A program made the position numbers and the translations under genes. Under the pieces are notes generated by a model. That model saw only the letters and a program-made list of their open reading frames with translations. It searched no databases and had not been told where the DNA came from. Positions 1 through 8,748 of a stretch of DNA of 49,536 nt are shown here, piece by piece; the stretch's first letter is position 1, and every line of letters starts with the position of its first letter. The DNA comes from CAYTAP01 sp964435775 (GTDB lineage: Bacteria; Planctomycetota; Phycisphaerae; Tepidisphaerales; Tepidisphaeraceae). The stretch covers positions 1 to 49,536 of the forward strand of contig CAYTAP010000009.1 in NCBI GenBank assembly GCA_964435775.1. The letters are read 5' to 3'.

Positions 1-271
1 GGACATAGACCACTTCGCCGCTCTTGAGTCGATATGCCATGCCGAGGCGCTCGCCTTCGCCGCCGAGGGGTTCGTTGCTCGCCTGGAAGTGATCTAATGG
101 AACTTTGTGCGCGGCGTCGGGCGCATCGGCGCGTGACGCCGCCGATGTCGCCATGCGGGCGATGAGGGGGACCATGAACGCCAGGGCGAGGATGACGCCC
201 AGGTCAAAGAAATTGGCGACGCCCATAAGCGGGTCATCCTCGCCGGAACCTACACGGCGTAACTTGCGCAC
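1..271 (-). CDS. DUF2149 family membrane protein (3' part cut by window edge)
   Basis: I translated this by hand from the minus strand; the reading frame is open to the window edge. It starts at GTG 271 after AGGAG with 8 bases spacing and overlaps the end of the ExbB-like gene by 22 bases. The product begins VRKLRRVGSGEDDPLMGVAN, followed by FFDLGVILALAFMVPLIAR, which is a membrane segment at about residues 20-37, then a polar linker and GERLGMAYRLKSGEVVYV. The DDPLxGVANLFDLGVVF-like start and the GxRLGxAYRLxxGExVYV-like end are typical of DUF2149 proteins, which I know as neighbours of CobN-like chelatases and MotA/TolQ/ExbB channels. It probably takes the place of ExbD in the complex (inference). 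The true stop lies outside the window, but family members end soon after this motif. Confidence 0.8.
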   Translation of the reverse strand, partial: MRKLRRVGSGEDDPLMGVANFFDLGVILALAFMVPLIARMATSAASRADAPDAAHKVPLDHFQASNEPLGGEGERLGMAYRLKSGEVVYV

Positions 272-894
272 GAGGGCGTCTCCTGTGTTTGTGGTTGCGC
301 ATCGGAGGGCAGATGAGCCATCAGGAACTCGATGTCGTTCAGGTCCTGCGTGTACCAGCGCTGCCGCAGTGCGTGCATGAAGAAGCAGAGGCCGCCGACG
401 ACCATTCCCATGACCGGCGTGCTGAAGGCAATGATGAGTCCGTCGGCCAGTTGCTTGGTGTCCCCCTCCCCCATCGCCTGGAGGGCCGGGCCAAGGGGAA
501 TGAGCGTGCCGATGAGCCCGAGCATCGGGCCGATGCGGATGCCCATGTGCAGCTTCCCCAACGCGCGTTCGGCTTTGAGTTGGAGGTCATCGAGCACCTT
601 GTCGCGGGCGCGGGATGAGGCATTGGGCATGGCGGTGAGGTCGTTGAACGCCATGCGGGGCAGGCCGAAGTCGGCCGGGACTTCGGTGGCGTCGATGGTC
701 GCATTGGCATGGTGACGAATGCGGCGCACATAAGCGGCGAATCGCGGGCGCAGTCGCCTTCGCGTCACCGATTCGCCGAGCAGTCCGCCGAGGTTGGCCA
801 GGCAAAACAAAGTGAAGGCGAGCAGGAGCAGCAGATCGGGGATCAGCAGCCAGTGGGAGAGCAACAGGAGGAGGTGTCCGAGGGTGTCATTCAT
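250..894 (-). CDS. MotA/TolQ/ExbB-type proton channel protein
   Basis: A 214-residue inner-membrane protein of the MotA/TolQ/ExbB family, which couple proton flow to work in the envelope. A hydrophobic N-terminal stretch (about residues 7-35) is followed by a cytoplasmic region with AERALGKLHMGIRIGPMLGL and then two more membrane segments near residues 125-150 and 160-185; this is the usual three-segment layout. The ATG at 894 overlaps the TGA of the CobN-like gene in an ATGA junction, so the two are probably translationally coupled; I prefer it to an upstream in-frame start at 969 because the family begins with the membrane segment. The gene downstream is a DUF2149 protein, not ExbD. It likely energises the CobN-like protein or an outer-membrane transporter. 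Confidence 0.85.
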   Translation of the reverse strand: MNDTLGHLLLLLSHWLLIPDLLLLLAFTLFCLANLGGLLGESVTRRRLRPRFAAYVRRIRHHANATIDATEVPADFGLPRMAFNDLTAMPNASSRARDKVLDDLQLKAERALGKLHMGIRIGPMLGLIGTLIPLGPALQAMGEGDTKQLADGLIIAFSTPVMGMVVGGLCFFMHALRQRWYTQDLNDIEFLMAHLPSDAQPQTQETPSCASYAV

Positions 895-3800
895 GCGATG
901 CCTCCAGTGCGGCGGAAGTATCCTGCGCCAACGATCATCAGGACGCCAGCGCCCAGCGCCCATGACCACCAGGGGATGTCGGAGAGGCTGAGCGTGGGCG
1001 CCTCATGGGGAGCATCGGCGGACGCATCCTTTTTCACAGGATCGAGTCGCTGGCCTTGCACGATTGTTTTGGACGGCGCGGCGGATGCGGATGGGGCTTG
1101 CGGCTCGGCTTTGCCATCGGTCGATGCGCCAGGCGCCGCGGGGGTGGCACTGGCGGCGGCGGGAGGTTGTTGGCCGGGCGCGCTTGGCGCGGGGGCGTTG
1201 GGCCCGGGCGCGGAGGCGGCGGTTGCCTTGGCGATGGTTGAATTAAAAGCCGCGGCCAAGGCGGGATCGCCCGGCGCTGAAAGGTGCGCCAGTGCGAAGT
1301 CGTGCAGGGAGGTGTTGCCGCCGGCCATCATTCCTTCGGAGGGTCCATTCTTGACGACCGATTCCACATACAAGCGGCTGAGCGTGGCGACTTGCTCGAG
1401 CGAGGCGTTCCAGTATCCCTTGCGGGCCGCTTCGAGCATGGTGGCCGCCACTTCCTGTCGGGCATGGGGATTGACCTTGGCGAACCAGGCATCGAGATCG
1501 AGCTTGTTTTTGTCCTGAATGTACGTCGCGTAGAGCTCGTTCCAGGTCTCATTGCTCACGGCGGTTTTTCGCGTCACCGACCAGCCGAAGGTGTTGCGCA
1601 TCAACTCGGCGATCTGCCCGGCGCCGGCGTAGTCGTGCTCTTTCATCCCCTTGATCCAGTTGGGGTTGAGCAGTTGGGTGCGGAGGTTCGTTGAAAGGAC
1701 CTCATTGAAGTCGCGGATCCGCGCGCCGGCGGGGTCGCGCACGTCGGCGATCAGCGCCGTCGGCTCGCGTCCGGTCAGTTTCGTCACGGCCATGCTCAAT
1801 CCGCCGAGGTATTCGTAGGCGTGATGATTCGAGAGCGGGCTGGTCAGGTTGCTCGACCAGGTGCGGATGATCGTGTCGGTGCCCTGGATCGCCTGCTCAT
1901 ACAGCCCATCGACCTTCGCGCCCCAGAGGTCGCCGGTGTAGACGTAGCGCATGTTGTCGATATAGACCGAGGTGATGTCATCCTCGTTGCTCCATGCGCC
2001 GCTTCGGGGGACCAGATACAGAATGTTCGTTCCGCTCATACTGCCGACTTTCGTACCGAAAATGCGTGCGGTGGAGAGGTCGCGGGCGCGGTCGGTGGAG
2101 AACCCCTTCTTGATCAAGGCCGATTCAAGCGCCATTGTGCCGGCACGCACGCCATTGTCCTGTTCGTCGGCCGACGACGCGAGGCGGATCGCCTTGTCGA
2201 GCAGCTTTACGCGGCTGGGGAAGTTCGCTTTGTAGCTGCCCCCAAGAGCAACGAATACATCGACGCGCGGGCGCTTCAATTCCGTCATGGGGATCAGTCG
2301 AACGTCGATCGCCAGGTTGTTGCGATCCCAGATTGGCTCGATGCCCATCAAATATAGAATCTGCCCTTCGGTGACGCCGTAGTCGCGCATCGTGCTGGAG
2401 CCGGAGAGATCAAAACCCGCCTTATGGACCTTGTGCGAAGCGAGCATTTGATTGACGAGCTCTTTGGCGACGGCGAACGACGCCTTTGTCGGTATTTCCT
2501 CTGGGTTCAGACCATACAGGTTGCGCCCCGATGGAACGGCGGTGGAGTTGCGAATGGGATCAGGGCCGGGACCGGGGGAGATGTAGCGCCCGGCAAGGGC
2601 ATCAATGAGGTGGGTGATTTCATCGCCGGCTTGATCGAGGCCGTGGAGAACGGATTTGGCAACGTCAATGTCCTTCTGAAGCGAAGGGTCGGGTGTTTTG
2701 TCGCCCAGGACGCTCTCCCGCACGATTGCTTCGGCGAGCGCGCGAACGGCCGGCCGGGCTTCGATATTGGGCTGAGTGGTTGGCGTCGCGCCTCTCGCGT
2801 CATTGGTATGCGGCATCAGTGCGGCCACCCGTTCCAGAAACGGCTTGTGCAGGACGGCCACGAGATAATCCGCCAGTTTTGCATGATCGGGCGACTGGCC
2901 GAGGATGTGCAGCGAGGTCGGCGTGCGCTCCTCCATCAGCGTGTGGAGATACGTATGAACCGTCTTGATCTGTGCGTCGTCAAAGAGCGCGCCATTGGCC
3001 AACGACAGGTTCAGCGTATGGATCAAGCGCTGAGCGCGGGATTGGTCGGCGATCCGCCGGCGAAACTCCTCGCGGAGAACGCCGGGCGTCAGCGTGTTGA
3101 ATTTTTCGATGTCATCGTGCAGGTGCTGCGCGTCGGCCGGCAGGCCGGGGCGCAGGGCGGGGGGGACCAGGTGATCGACGAGCAGGGCGTAGGATCGTCG
3201 GCGGCTGATCGTGCCTTCGCCGAGGTTGTCCATGATCCAAGGGTTGATGATCGGCATCGTGCCGGCGCAGATGTCGGTCCAGTCATCCTTGGAAAGCCCC
3301 GTCGTCTTGCCGGGCAGGAGTTCGAGCGACCCATGCGTCCCCCAGTGGAGCACGGCGTCGGCGTGAAAATCCTCCTGAAGCCACCAGTAAAACGCCAGAT
3401 AATTGTGAGGGGGCGGGATGTCGGATGAATGCAGAAGCGACGTATCCTGCGCCTGTCCGCGCAGGGGCTGGGGCGCCAGGATGATGTTTCCAAGGCGCAC
3501 CGTGGGAATGACGATGTACGCCTTGCCGTCGCGGCGCGTGACCATCAACCTGCCCGGCGGCGGGCCGTAATGATCGATCACCGCTTTGCGATTGGCTTCG
3601 CTCAATTTGGTGTTGAACCATTTCATGTATTCATCAACGCCGATGAGGACGCTCGATTCATGCGCCGCCTCGGCGTCCAGTTCGCCCTGCGCCCACGGAC
3701 CGATGTTTCGGCCTTGCTTGCGGATGCGCTCAATGAGATCGGCGGCATTCTGTGGGATGTCCCTCACCGTGTATCCGGCGTTCACGAGCGCCGGCAAAAA

Positions 3801-5021
3801 GCGCATCAGGCTTTCCGGGCCGTCGAGGAAGCCGCCGGTCGGCGTGCCGCGCATGAGGTCATCCTTGCCGAGGTTCGTGTTGTAATAAACGATCGCGATT
3901 CGCTTGTCGGCATTGGGTTTTCGGCGAAGCGCCGCCCAGCTCCAGGCGCGATCGGCGAAGTGGTTCACCCGCTCGGGGATCGGAGCATGCAGTTGATATC
4001 CGCTGATCGTCGCTTCCAGGCCGCCGACGACGATCGGCTCGATCGTGCCTTTCGACTCCTGCAAGGTGACGAAACCGGAGACGTCGCGGCGGTGCATTCC
4101 TTCGGGGTCGGCCAGCCACTGCGCGTTGGTGTACGCGAGCATCGAGACGGGACGCAGGTAGGGGGCATCCATGCGCTGCAGAAATGTCTTGCCCCCTTGT
4201 GGTTCGGTCCAGAGCGTGCCGTGTCGATCCTCGGCCAGGACATCGGGGTGAAGATCGACCAGCAGGCTTTCCATTTGCGCCGCTGTCTGCGCGAATACCA
4301 CCGCCACATTGAAGCCACGTTCCCGCAATGCCTGGGCTTCGGCGTCCACCACTTTCAAATCCCGCGTGATCCAGAAGGATTGCTGAATGAGCAGGGCGAT
4401 GACCGGCGCGCCGTCTTTCCAATGACCGGCGGCCTTGAGCGCGGCGACGTTTTCAGCCGGATGATCGGCGTCGCCGGGGATGTAGAAGCCGTAGTCGGGC
4501 ACGGGCATCGGCGGCTCGACGACGCTGTCGCCGCCGAGGTAGGTTTTGTCCACATATTTGAGCAGGCGGGCGAGATTGGCCGCGCCATTGGGCAGCCAAT
4601 ATGCCATGACCTTGGGATCGTCGTCGAGGAGGCCGGCCGATTTCAGCGCGGCCTGTGAACCCCGGTGATCGAGAATGATGATGCGCAAATTGGGATTGGC
4701 TTTTCTCGCCGCCTCAAACCGCGTTTTCAGCGCCGGAATGGAGGGTGCGTGCATATTGAGCACGAGGAGTACATCCACATCCTTGAGCACATCCTCCGAT
4801 TTGGAGAGCACCTGGTCGGTTTGAAGGGTTTTGGCATTGATGCCGCTTTGGCGCATCGCCTGATCGACCAGGGGAGCCGAGCGATCCCAGATGCCCAGGA
4901 AGGCGATGCGTGTCGGGTTGGCCGGTGGCGGGGCATCCGCCGCGCCCGCGCGTGTCTGCACCGATGCCAGGAGCGCCACGGCAATCATCACGATGCCGAG
5001 CCGCCGGATTGTCAATGTCAT
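891..5021 (-). CDS. Exported CobN/BchH-like chelatase, HmuS-like
   Basis: A 1376-residue member of the CobN/BchH/ChlH large chelatase subunit family. The family core is clear: HWGTHGSLELLPGK (about residue 555), a MPIINPWIMDNLGEGTISRR stretch soon after, and toward the C-terminus NETWNELYATYIQDK. Unlike cytoplasmic cobaltochelatase it starts with a signal peptide (MTLTIRRLGIVMIAVALLAS, cut near AGAA-DA), has a Pro/Ala/Ser-rich linker at about residues 1250-1340 and ends with a single membrane helix (WWSWALGAGVLMIVGAGYF) and a short basic tail. The protein should therefore sit in the periplasm, anchored to the inner membrane. With ExbB-like and DUF2149 genes overlapping downstream and no CobS/CobT or BchI/BchD in view, it resembles HmuS of the Bacteroidetes hmu haem locus more than B12 synthesis. 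Substrate (haem or another tetrapyrrole, or cobalamin) is inference. Confidence 0.85.
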   Translation of the reverse strand: MTLTIRRLGIVMIAVALLASVQTRAGAADAPPPANPTRIAFLGIWDRSAPLVDQAMRQSGINAKTLQTDQVLSKSEDVLKDVDVLLVLNMHAPSIPALKTRFEAARKANPNLRIIILDHRGSQAALKSAGLLDDDPKVMAYWLPNGAANLARLLKYVDKTYLGGDSVVEPPMPVPDYGFYIPGDADHPAENVAALKAAGHWKDGAPVIALLIQQSFWITRDLKVVDAEAQALRERGFNVAVVFAQTAAQMESLLVDLHPDVLAEDRHGTLWTEPQGGKTFLQRMDAPYLRPVSMLAYTNAQWLADPEGMHRRDVSGFVTLQESKGTIEPIVVGGLEATISGYQLHAPIPERVNHFADRAWSWAALRRKPNADKRIAIVYYNTNLGKDDLMRGTPTGGFLDGPESLMRFLPALVNAGYTVRDIPQNAADLIERIRKQGRNIGPWAQGELDAEAAHESSVLIGVDEYMKWFNTKLSEANRKAVIDHYGPPPGRLMVTRRDGKAYIVIPTVRLGNIILAPQPLRGQAQDTSLLHSSDIPPPHNYLAFYWWLQEDFHADAVLHWGTHGSLELLPGKTTGLSKDDWTDICAGTMPIINPWIMDNLGEGTISRRRSYALLVDHLVPPALRPGLPADAQHLHDDIEKFNTLTPGVLREEFRRRIADQSRAQRLIHTLNLSLANGALFDDAQIKTVHTYLHTLMEERTPTSLHILGQSPDHAKLADYLVAVLHKPFLERVAALMPHTNDARGATPTTQPNIEARPAVRALAEAIVRESVLGDKTPDPSLQKDIDVAKSVLHGLDQAGDEITHLIDALAGRYISPGPGPDPIRNSTAVPSGRNLYGLNPEEIPTKASFAVAKELVNQMLASHKVHKAGFDLSGSSTMRDYGVTEGQILYLMGIEPIWDRNNLAIDVRLIPMTELKRPRVDVFVALGGSYKANFPSRVKLLDKAIRLASSADEQDNGVRAGTMALESALIKKGFSTDRARDLSTARIFGTKVGSMSGTNILYLVPRSGAWSNEDDITSVYIDNMRYVYTGDLWGAKVDGLYEQAIQGTDTIIRTWSSNLTSPLSNHHAYEYLGGLSMAVTKLTGREPTALIADVRDPAGARIRDFNEVLSTNLRTQLLNPNWIKGMKEHDYAGAGQIAELMRNTFGWSVTRKTAVSNETWNELYATYIQDKNKLDLDAWFAKVNPHARQEVAATMLEAARKGYWNASLEQVATLSRLYVESVVKNGPSEGMMAGGNTSLHDFALAHLSAPGDPALAAAFNSTIAKATAASAPGPNAPAPSAPGQQPPAAASATPAAPGASTDGKAEPQAPSASAAPSKTIVQGQRLDPVKKDASADAPHEAPTLSLSDIPWWSWALGAGVLMIVGAGYFRRTGGIA

Positions 5022-5030
5022 GAATCGAAG

Positions 5031-5059
5031 TGTATCGGCGAAATGGCCTGCGCGTGCAA
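5031..5059 (-). promoter_or_regulatory. Putative promoter of the CobN-like gene
   Basis: On the minus strand TTGCAC (5059-5054), 17 bases, then GATACA (5036-5031), which is 9 bases before the ATG at 5021. There is no Shine-Dalgarno sequence before that ATG. The site lies in the 46-base gap after ddl and would let the chelatase module be expressed apart from the cell-wall cluster, from a nearly leaderless mRNA. Confidence 0.35.
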
Positions 5060-5067
5060 AGTTTGCA

Positions 5068-5976
5068 TCAGGCGGAATTGGGTCCCCGTCTGGCGGCCCG
5101 GCGGACCAGGCGGTCTACCAACTGAGCGAACGGGATGCCATCATGCGCCGCGGCCTCGGGGAGGAGGCTTTTGGGGGTGAATCCGGGGAGGGTGTTGATT
5201 TCCAGGAGATAAGGCGCACGGCTGTTGGCATCAAGCATGATGTCGATGCGGGCCAGGTCGCGCGCGCCGACAATCGCGTTGGCTCGCTTCGCGAGCGCTT
5301 GGCAATTTTGGATGACGCTTTCGGGAAGGGCGGTGTCGAAGCGGTGCTCGGTGTCGGCGGATTTGTACTTGGCTTCATAATCGAAAAAGGCGCGCTTGGC
5401 GACGATCCGGATGGGGGAGAGCGGTTCTTCTTCAACCAGGCCGACCGTCAACTCCGGGCCACTGATGAACTTCTCGATGAGTACATCGTCATGGCGCGCG
5501 AGGATCGCGTCGACCGCCTTTTCGGCATCCTCGGCCGACTTGCAGATGAACACGTCGATGGAGGAACCGGAAGCGAGGGCCTTGACCGCGCAGGGCGCGC
5601 CGATTTCCACCCACCGGCTTCGCGTGTTACGCGTGATGACGATGGAAGGCGGCGTGGGCAGGCCGGCATTGCGCCATGCCAGCTTGGTGGCAGCTTTGTC
5701 CATGCCCAGCCGCGATGCTTTGGAGCCGGAACCGACGAACGGCAGCTTGCGCGCTTCGAGAATGGCTTGCACCTGTCCATCTTCGCCGAAAGTGCCGTGG
5801 AGGACGGGGAAGATGACGTCGGCGGGATGATCCAGGCCAGTGAGATTGTCCGGGGCGATGTCCGATTCGTAGACCGTATGCCCCGCTTCGCGCAACCCAC
5901 GCGCGACCGCCGCGCCGGAGACCAGCGACACCTCACGCTCGGCCGACGGGCCGCCAAATAAAACGGTGACGTTCAT
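5068..5976 (-). CDS. ddl: D-alanine--D-alanine ligase
   Basis: A 302-residue ATP-grasp ligase that joins two D-alanines for the peptidoglycan stem peptide in the cytoplasm. It opens with MNVTVLFGGPSAEREVSLVS, the family's glycine-rich start; the PVLHGTFGEDGQVQAILEARK motif lies near residue 57 and the metal/ATP-binding LLEINTLPGFTPKSLLPEAA near residue 260. The length matches DdlB-type enzymes. It is the last gene of ftsW-murG-murC-murB-ddl; between it and murB lies a 170-base repeat hairpin rather than a plain operon junction. No Shine-Dalgarno sequence precedes the ATG. Confidence 0.95.
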   Translation of the reverse strand: MNVTVLFGGPSAEREVSLVSGAAVARGLREAGHTVYESDIAPDNLTGLDHPADVIFPVLHGTFGEDGQVQAILEARKLPFVGSGSKASRLGMDKAATKLAWRNAGLPTPPSIVITRNTRSRWVEIGAPCAVKALASGSSIDVFICKSAEDAEKAVDAILARHDDVLIEKFISGPELTVGLVEEEPLSPIRIVAKRAFFDYEAKYKSADTEHRFDTALPESVIQNCQALAKRANAIVGARDLARIDIMLDANSRAPYLLEINTLPGFTPKSLLPEAAAHDGIPFAQLVDRLVRRAARRGPNSA

Positions 5977-5983
5977 AAGACAA

Positions 5984-6157
5984 GGATGATGGATGAAGGA
6001 TGAAGGATGAAAGAGGTCGGGACACGTTCCGAAGTTTGTGTAGGGTCCGCCACGCGGACCATCCTTGCAACAGGCGGCGCCATGGTCCGCGAGGCGGACC
6101 CTACACGGATTATGATTTTGGATTTACTCATCCTTCATCCTTCATCCTTCATCCTTC
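5984..6157. repeat. Nested hairpin: inverted GGATGAA heptamers around a 25-bp inverted repeat
   Basis: Four tandem heptamers (GGATGAT once, GGATGAA three times, 5984-6011) are mirrored by four copies of the complement (CTCATCC, then TTCATCC three times, 6127-6154). Inside them lies a second inverted repeat, 6038-6062 against 6082-6106, matching at 24 of 25 positions. Each of its arms is itself a small palindrome, GGTCCGC-n3-GCGGACC. The whole could fold as a long nested stem between murB and ddl. It codes for nothing convincing. Confidence 0.9.
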
Positions 6158-6162
6158 CCCGG

Positions 6163-7065
6163 TCACGTCCACATCTGCACTTCGGTTTCCAGGTGAATCT
6201 CGGTTTTTTCGTACACCTTTTCCTTGATGATCTTGACGAGCTTGAGGATGTCGTCGGCGGTCGCGCCGGGGTGGGCGATGATAAAGTTGGCGTGTTTGTC
6301 GGAGACCTCGGCGTGACCGACTTTGAAGCCCTTCAGGCCCGTCTGGTCAATCAGCGCGCCGGCGCTGAGCCCGCGCGGGTTTTTGAACATGCACCCGGCG
6401 CTCTTGGTGCTCAGGGGCTGAGTGTTCCGCTTGTACATCCAGATTTCTTTCGTGCGCTTCATGAGGCGTTCGGGATCTTCCTCATCGAGGTCGAGGGTTG
6501 CGCCGAGGATGAACTCGGCGCTGATGTTCGTGTGACGATAATCGAAAACCAGGTCGTCGCGGGTTCGCTCGAAGAGCGTGCCCTGCGCGTCCATGACCTG
6601 CACGGTGGCGATCAGCGCGCCGATGTCGCCATATTTGCCGCCGGCGTTCATCCGCACCGCGCCGCCGATCGTACCCGGTATCCCGGCCAGGCATTCAATG
6701 CCGGCCAGGCCTTGTCGGATTGTGTGGAGGATCAGCTTTTGCAGATCAACGCCAGCGCCGACGCTGACCGATGGCGCGTTGTATTTGACCCGCCGCCATT
6801 GGTCCTGATCGAGCCGGAAGACCGCGCCATCCACGCCGGCGTCACCGACCAGTAAATTGGCGCCGAGCCCGAGCACATAAATGGGAATGTCGTTGTCCAG
6901 ACAGCGATGCGCCGCTTCCTGAAGCTCTTCGGTTGTGCGGGGGCGGATGAAGTAACGGGCCGGGCCGCCGATGCGATACCAGGTGTGGCGCGCCAGGGGG
7001 AAGTTCTCGGTGACGATCTCATCGAGTCCGGCGAAAGGGTTGGTCTGTGCGATTTGCATGGGCAT
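6163..7065 (-). CDS. murB: UDP-N-acetylmuramate dehydrogenase
   Basis: MurB reduces UDP-GlcNAc-enolpyruvate to UDP-MurNAc with NADPH and bound FAD. Seen: the FAD-binding start HTWYRIGGPARYF, VLGLGANLLVGDAGVDGAVF, GIECLAGIPGTIGGAVRMNA, and the late SAGCMFKNPRG with the catalytic serine region, then LIDQTGLKGFKVGHAEVSDK. The YRIGGPA form and the lack of an inserted Tyr loop point to a type II enzyme. About 300 residues from ATG 7065, which fits the family; in-frame starts at 7092 and 7134 are alternatives, and 7134 would leave only 20 bases after murC. Confidence 0.93.
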   Translation of the reverse strand: MPMQIAQTNPFAGLDEIVTENFPLARHTWYRIGGPARYFIRPRTTEELQEAAHRCLDNDIPIYVLGLGANLLVGDAGVDGAVFRLDQDQWRRVKYNAPSVSVGAGVDLQKLILHTIRQGLAGIECLAGIPGTIGGAVRMNAGGKYGDIGALIATVQVMDAQGTLFERTRDDLVFDYRHTNISAEFILGATLDLDEEDPERLMKRTKEIWMYKRNTQPLSTKSAGCMFKNPRGLSAGALIDQTGLKGFKVGHAEVSDKHANFIIAHPGATADDILKLVKIIKEKVYEKTEIHLETEVQMWT

Positions 7066-7154
7066 GGAACGGCTCTCATCCATCCTGGGCATCAGGCCCG
7101 GGGCATTGTCCTCAAAATGCGCGGCGCACGCCATTGGAGCGGCAAGCGGCCGAG

Positions 7155-8600
7155 TCAGTCAACGGGCGCTTCATTCGATCCGGCCAGGTCGCGCCCGATT
7201 TCCCAGACATTGCCGGCGCCCATCGTCACGATCAAATCCCCCTCGCGCGCCTGGGAACGCACATAAGCGGCGATGTCCGCGAAGGCCGGCAGATGCCGCG
7301 CCTTTTGCCCGTTCGCGATGACGCGGTCAACGAGGTCCTGGCTGCTCACCCGCTGGCGTTCCGATTCGCTGTCACGGACGAAATAAATATCCGGCACAAT
7401 CGTTTCATCGGCCGACTCAAAGCTCGAGGCAAAATCTTCGAGCAAAAATCGCGTCCGGCTGTGCTGGTGCGGCTGAAAAACGCAGAAGAGGCGTTTGGGC
7501 TGGTAGCGTTCGCGCAGCGCCGTGAGTGTGGCGCGGATTTCGGTGGGGTGATGGCCGTAATCGTCGAGCACCAACGCGCCGTTGCAGGAACCGACGACGG
7601 TCATCCGGCGATCGACGCCGGTGAAGGACGCCAGCGCCTCGGCCGCCCGGACGGGCTCGACGCCGCAGGCATGACAGGCGGCGATCGCCATCGTCGCGTT
7701 GAACAGGTTGTGCGCGCCGGCCACGGCGAGTTGCAGCTCGGCGACCGGTGATCCCTTATACGACACCGTGCCGGTGGGGCAGCCATTTTTGTGACCGGTC
7801 GGTTTGGTGGACCAGGCGAATCCTTCGGTCAGTGCGACGAGCTCCGTGCGTGTCGAAATCCCCGCGAGGGTCTGGATGACATGTGGATCGGCGCCATTGG
7901 CGAGGATCAGCCCATCGGGCGGCACGAGTTGCGCGAAATGGCGGAAGGAGGCGATGATCTCACCGAGATCGCGATAGCAGTCGAGGTGATCCTCCTCGAT
8001 GTTGTTGATGATGGCGACGGTCGGGTGCAGGTTGTGGAAGCTGCGGTCAAACTCGCACGCCTCAACGATGAACGCATCGCCGGTTCCCGAGTGCGATCCA
8101 CCGTGGAGTTGTGGCACGGTGCCGCCGACGACGAAGGAGGGATCGACGCCCGCCTGCATGAGGGTGTAGGCGATCATCGCGGTGGTGGTGGATTTGCCAT
8201 GCGTGCCGGCGACGGCGACGCCATGACGCTCGCGCATGACCTGCCCGAGCAACTCGGCGTATTTGATCTGGGTTAGACCGAAGCTTTTGGCGGCGAGGTA
8301 TTCGCGGTTGGTGTCGGGCACCGCGGCGGTGCGCACGACCAAGTCCACCTCGCGCGTGAGCAATTCCCCCATTTGATCGCGGGAGATGGTCGCGCCGTGT
8401 CGGGCGAGTTCGAAGGTTTGGGGGTTGGGGCGCGGTTCCGAGCCGGTGACGATCGCGCCGGAATCCAGGAGGATGCGCGCCAGTCCCGCCATGCCGCATC
8501 CACCGATGCCAATGAAATGCACACGTCTGCCGGTGAAACGGCTGGACGAGCGCGAATCCATTCGCAACTCGGAAACGGCGGTGGTCATTGCTGGGGGCAT
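7155..8600 (-). CDS. murC: UDP-N-acetylmuramate--L-alanine ligase
   Basis: The first Mur amino-acid ligase, adding L-alanine to UDP-MurNAc. It begins with the UDP-binding motif GRRVHFIGIGGCGMAGLARI, carries the ATP-binding VAGTHGKSTTTAMIAYTLM near residue 135, the Mur-family EACEFDRSFHNLHP, and LDDYGHHPTEIRATL in the third domain. 481 residues from ATG 8600, where AAAGG lies 7 bases upstream. The frame stays open further upstream to 8699, but that extension is the translation of the heptamer repeat (it reads ILHPSSFIL) and should not be annotated. Confidence 0.95.
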   Translation of the reverse strand: MPPAMTTAVSELRMDSRSSSRFTGRRVHFIGIGGCGMAGLARILLDSGAIVTGSEPRPNPQTFELARHGATISRDQMGELLTREVDLVVRTAAVPDTNREYLAAKSFGLTQIKYAELLGQVMRERHGVAVAGTHGKSTTTAMIAYTLMQAGVDPSFVVGGTVPQLHGGSHSGTGDAFIVEACEFDRSFHNLHPTVAIINNIEEDHLDCYRDLGEIIASFRHFAQLVPPDGLILANGADPHVIQTLAGISTRTELVALTEGFAWSTKPTGHKNGCPTGTVSYKGSPVAELQLAVAGAHNLFNATMAIAACHACGVEPVRAAEALASFTGVDRRMTVVGSCNGALVLDDYGHHPTEIRATLTALRERYQPKRLFCVFQPHQHSRTRFLLEDFASSFESADETIVPDIYFVRDSESERQRVSSQDLVDRVIANGQKARHLPAFADIAAYVRSQAREGDLIVTMGAGNVWEIGRDLAGSNEAPVD

Positions 8601-8638
8601 CGTACAGCCTTTGGGCGGGGGAGCAACACGGGCGAAAA

Positions 8639-8738
8639 GGATGAAGGATGAGGGATGAAGGATGAGAAGAGCGTCACCGGCACGGGACATGTGGACCAAT
8701 CATGGTTTTTTTCATCCTTCATCATTCATCCTTCATCC
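8639..8738. repeat. Inverted GGATGAR heptamer array between murC and murG
   Basis: Four tandem heptamers alternate GGATGAA and GGATGAG at 8639-8666. The complement, TTCATCC with one TTCATCA unit, is repeated four times at 8711-8738. The 44-base centre shows no inner inverted repeat of the kind seen at 6038-6106. The arms could form a stem of about 28 bp. It sits inside the peptidoglycan cluster, just before the murC start. Confidence 0.9.
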
Positions 8739-8748
8739 CTATTCCTTG

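Noticed and set aside
891..5021. Aerobic cobaltochelatase CobN for B12 synthesis
   Set aside because: Signal peptide, membrane anchor and ExbB/DUF2149 neighbours do not fit a cytoplasmic CobNST complex; kept as CobN-like only.
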